Shown here: piece by piece, positions 63,853-64,000 of the stretch
How the letters are laid out: every line of letters starts with the position of its first letter
Position numbering within the stretch: position 1 is the stretch's first letter
Source: Sulfurimonas sp. HSL-1656
GTDB taxonomy: Bacteria > Campylobacterota > Campylobacteria > Campylobacterales > Sulfurimonadaceae
NCBI RefSeq assembly: GCF_039645585.1
Contig: NZ_CP147915.1
Location: forward strand, 2,232,001 to 2,296,000
DNA length: 64,000 bases
Reading direction: 5' to 3'
Program-made: the position numbers and the translations under genes
The notes under the pieces: generated by a model
Told to the model about the DNA's origin: nothing
The model's input: the letters and a program-made list of their open reading frames with translations, nothing else
Database searches by the model: none

Positions 63853-64000
63853 TGTCTTCTTCTCCTAGATATTCGTCAGTGTCCTCTATGCCCATGATCG
63901 GCAGTGCGTCTCTGGTCAGCTTCTTCATGGCGTTGTAGGCTCTGCCTGCTTCTTCGACGTTCTGCGTCGCCATCGCCATTTCGAAAAGTCTTGATACCAT
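63728..64000 (-). CDS. C-terminal end of an upstream phage gene, possibly the portal
   Basis: The frame is open at the window's right edge and ends at 63728. Residues from the edge to about 63855 (RLFEMAMATQNVEEAGRAYN, then an acidic MGIEDTDEYLGEEDNEPEL) look like real protein. The last ~42 residues (Gly-rich, ending QIGYRP) overlap the 85-residue gene in another frame. Being upstream of the scaffold-like gene suggests the portal protein, but no portal motif is visible in this short piece. Confidence 0.45.
   Translation of the reverse strand: MVSRLFEMAMATQNVEEAGRAYNAMKKLTRDALPIMGIEDTDEYLGEEDNEPELGQNHGAGGADAIGWVGHPGGGTSGEAGNPLQIGYRP

Overview
The window looks like a chromosomal segment of a fairly GC-rich member of the Campylobacterota (Sulfurimonas/Hydrogenimonas/Nitratifractor-like chemolithotrophs). 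The main evidence is the complex I operon: nuoA-B-C-D is followed by a very short NuoE-position protein and by a fused NuoF-like/GltD-like flavoprotein instead of classical NuoE and NuoF, as is typical of that phylum. I do not name a species.

Layout. (1) 1-4990: start of the complex I operon on the minus strand, with the last gene cut by the window edge. (2) 5.2-11.9 kb: a AAA+ ATPase, two divergent FadL-type outer-membrane channels, and a large surface-lipase-like lipoprotein next to the second channel (a VolA/FadL-like pair for lipid scavenging). (3) 11.9-20 kb: housekeeping genes (nfo, an NlpC/P60 lipoprotein, an aldo/keto reductase, a DUF234 protein, aguB, a ComEA-like protein). Their intergenic gaps hold two repeat families: heptanucleotide tandem repeats and a ~150-bp hairpin-rich module in seven or so copies. 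A frameshifted S23/four-helix-bundle gene is framed by heptamer arrays. (4) 20-49 kb: a Wzx/Wzy-type O-antigen or capsule locus. The ends are GC-rich and carry the GDP-fucose pathway (manB, manC, gmd, fcl, GDP-mannose hydrolase) and galE. The middle (about 25-39.5 kb) is AT-rich, clearly acquired, and encodes WecA- and WecG-like transferases, glycosyltransferases, O-acetyltransferases, a polymerase and, at the far side, a flippase and a fucosyltransferase. (5) 49.4-64 kb: structural and lysis genes of a short-tailed-type (pro)phage, almost all on the minus strand. It includes a major capsid protein, a tail fibre with an SGNH esterase domain, holin and endolysin. A plus-strand lipoprotein 'moron' interrupts the cluster. 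Terminase, most of the portal and any integrase would lie beyond 64 kb.

The most interesting item is a 57-codon gene at 23082-23255 that is easy to miss. It has the full leader signature of a lasso-peptide precursor (YxxPxL...G...T-x-G) and a 14-residue core with Gly1 and Asp8. It sits immediately upstream of an asparagine-synthetase-like lasso cyclase and opposite an NTP_transf_5 nucleotidyltransferase of the type seen in some lasso clusters. No leader-binding or leader-cleaving B protein is visible in the window. The cassette sits between manB and a duplicated, decayed copy of the manB 5' end, which suggests it was inserted by recombination. The heptamer repeats are also notable because they lie inside the reading frames of gmd and manC, where they add short peptides, and because several of them abut or form gene stop codons.
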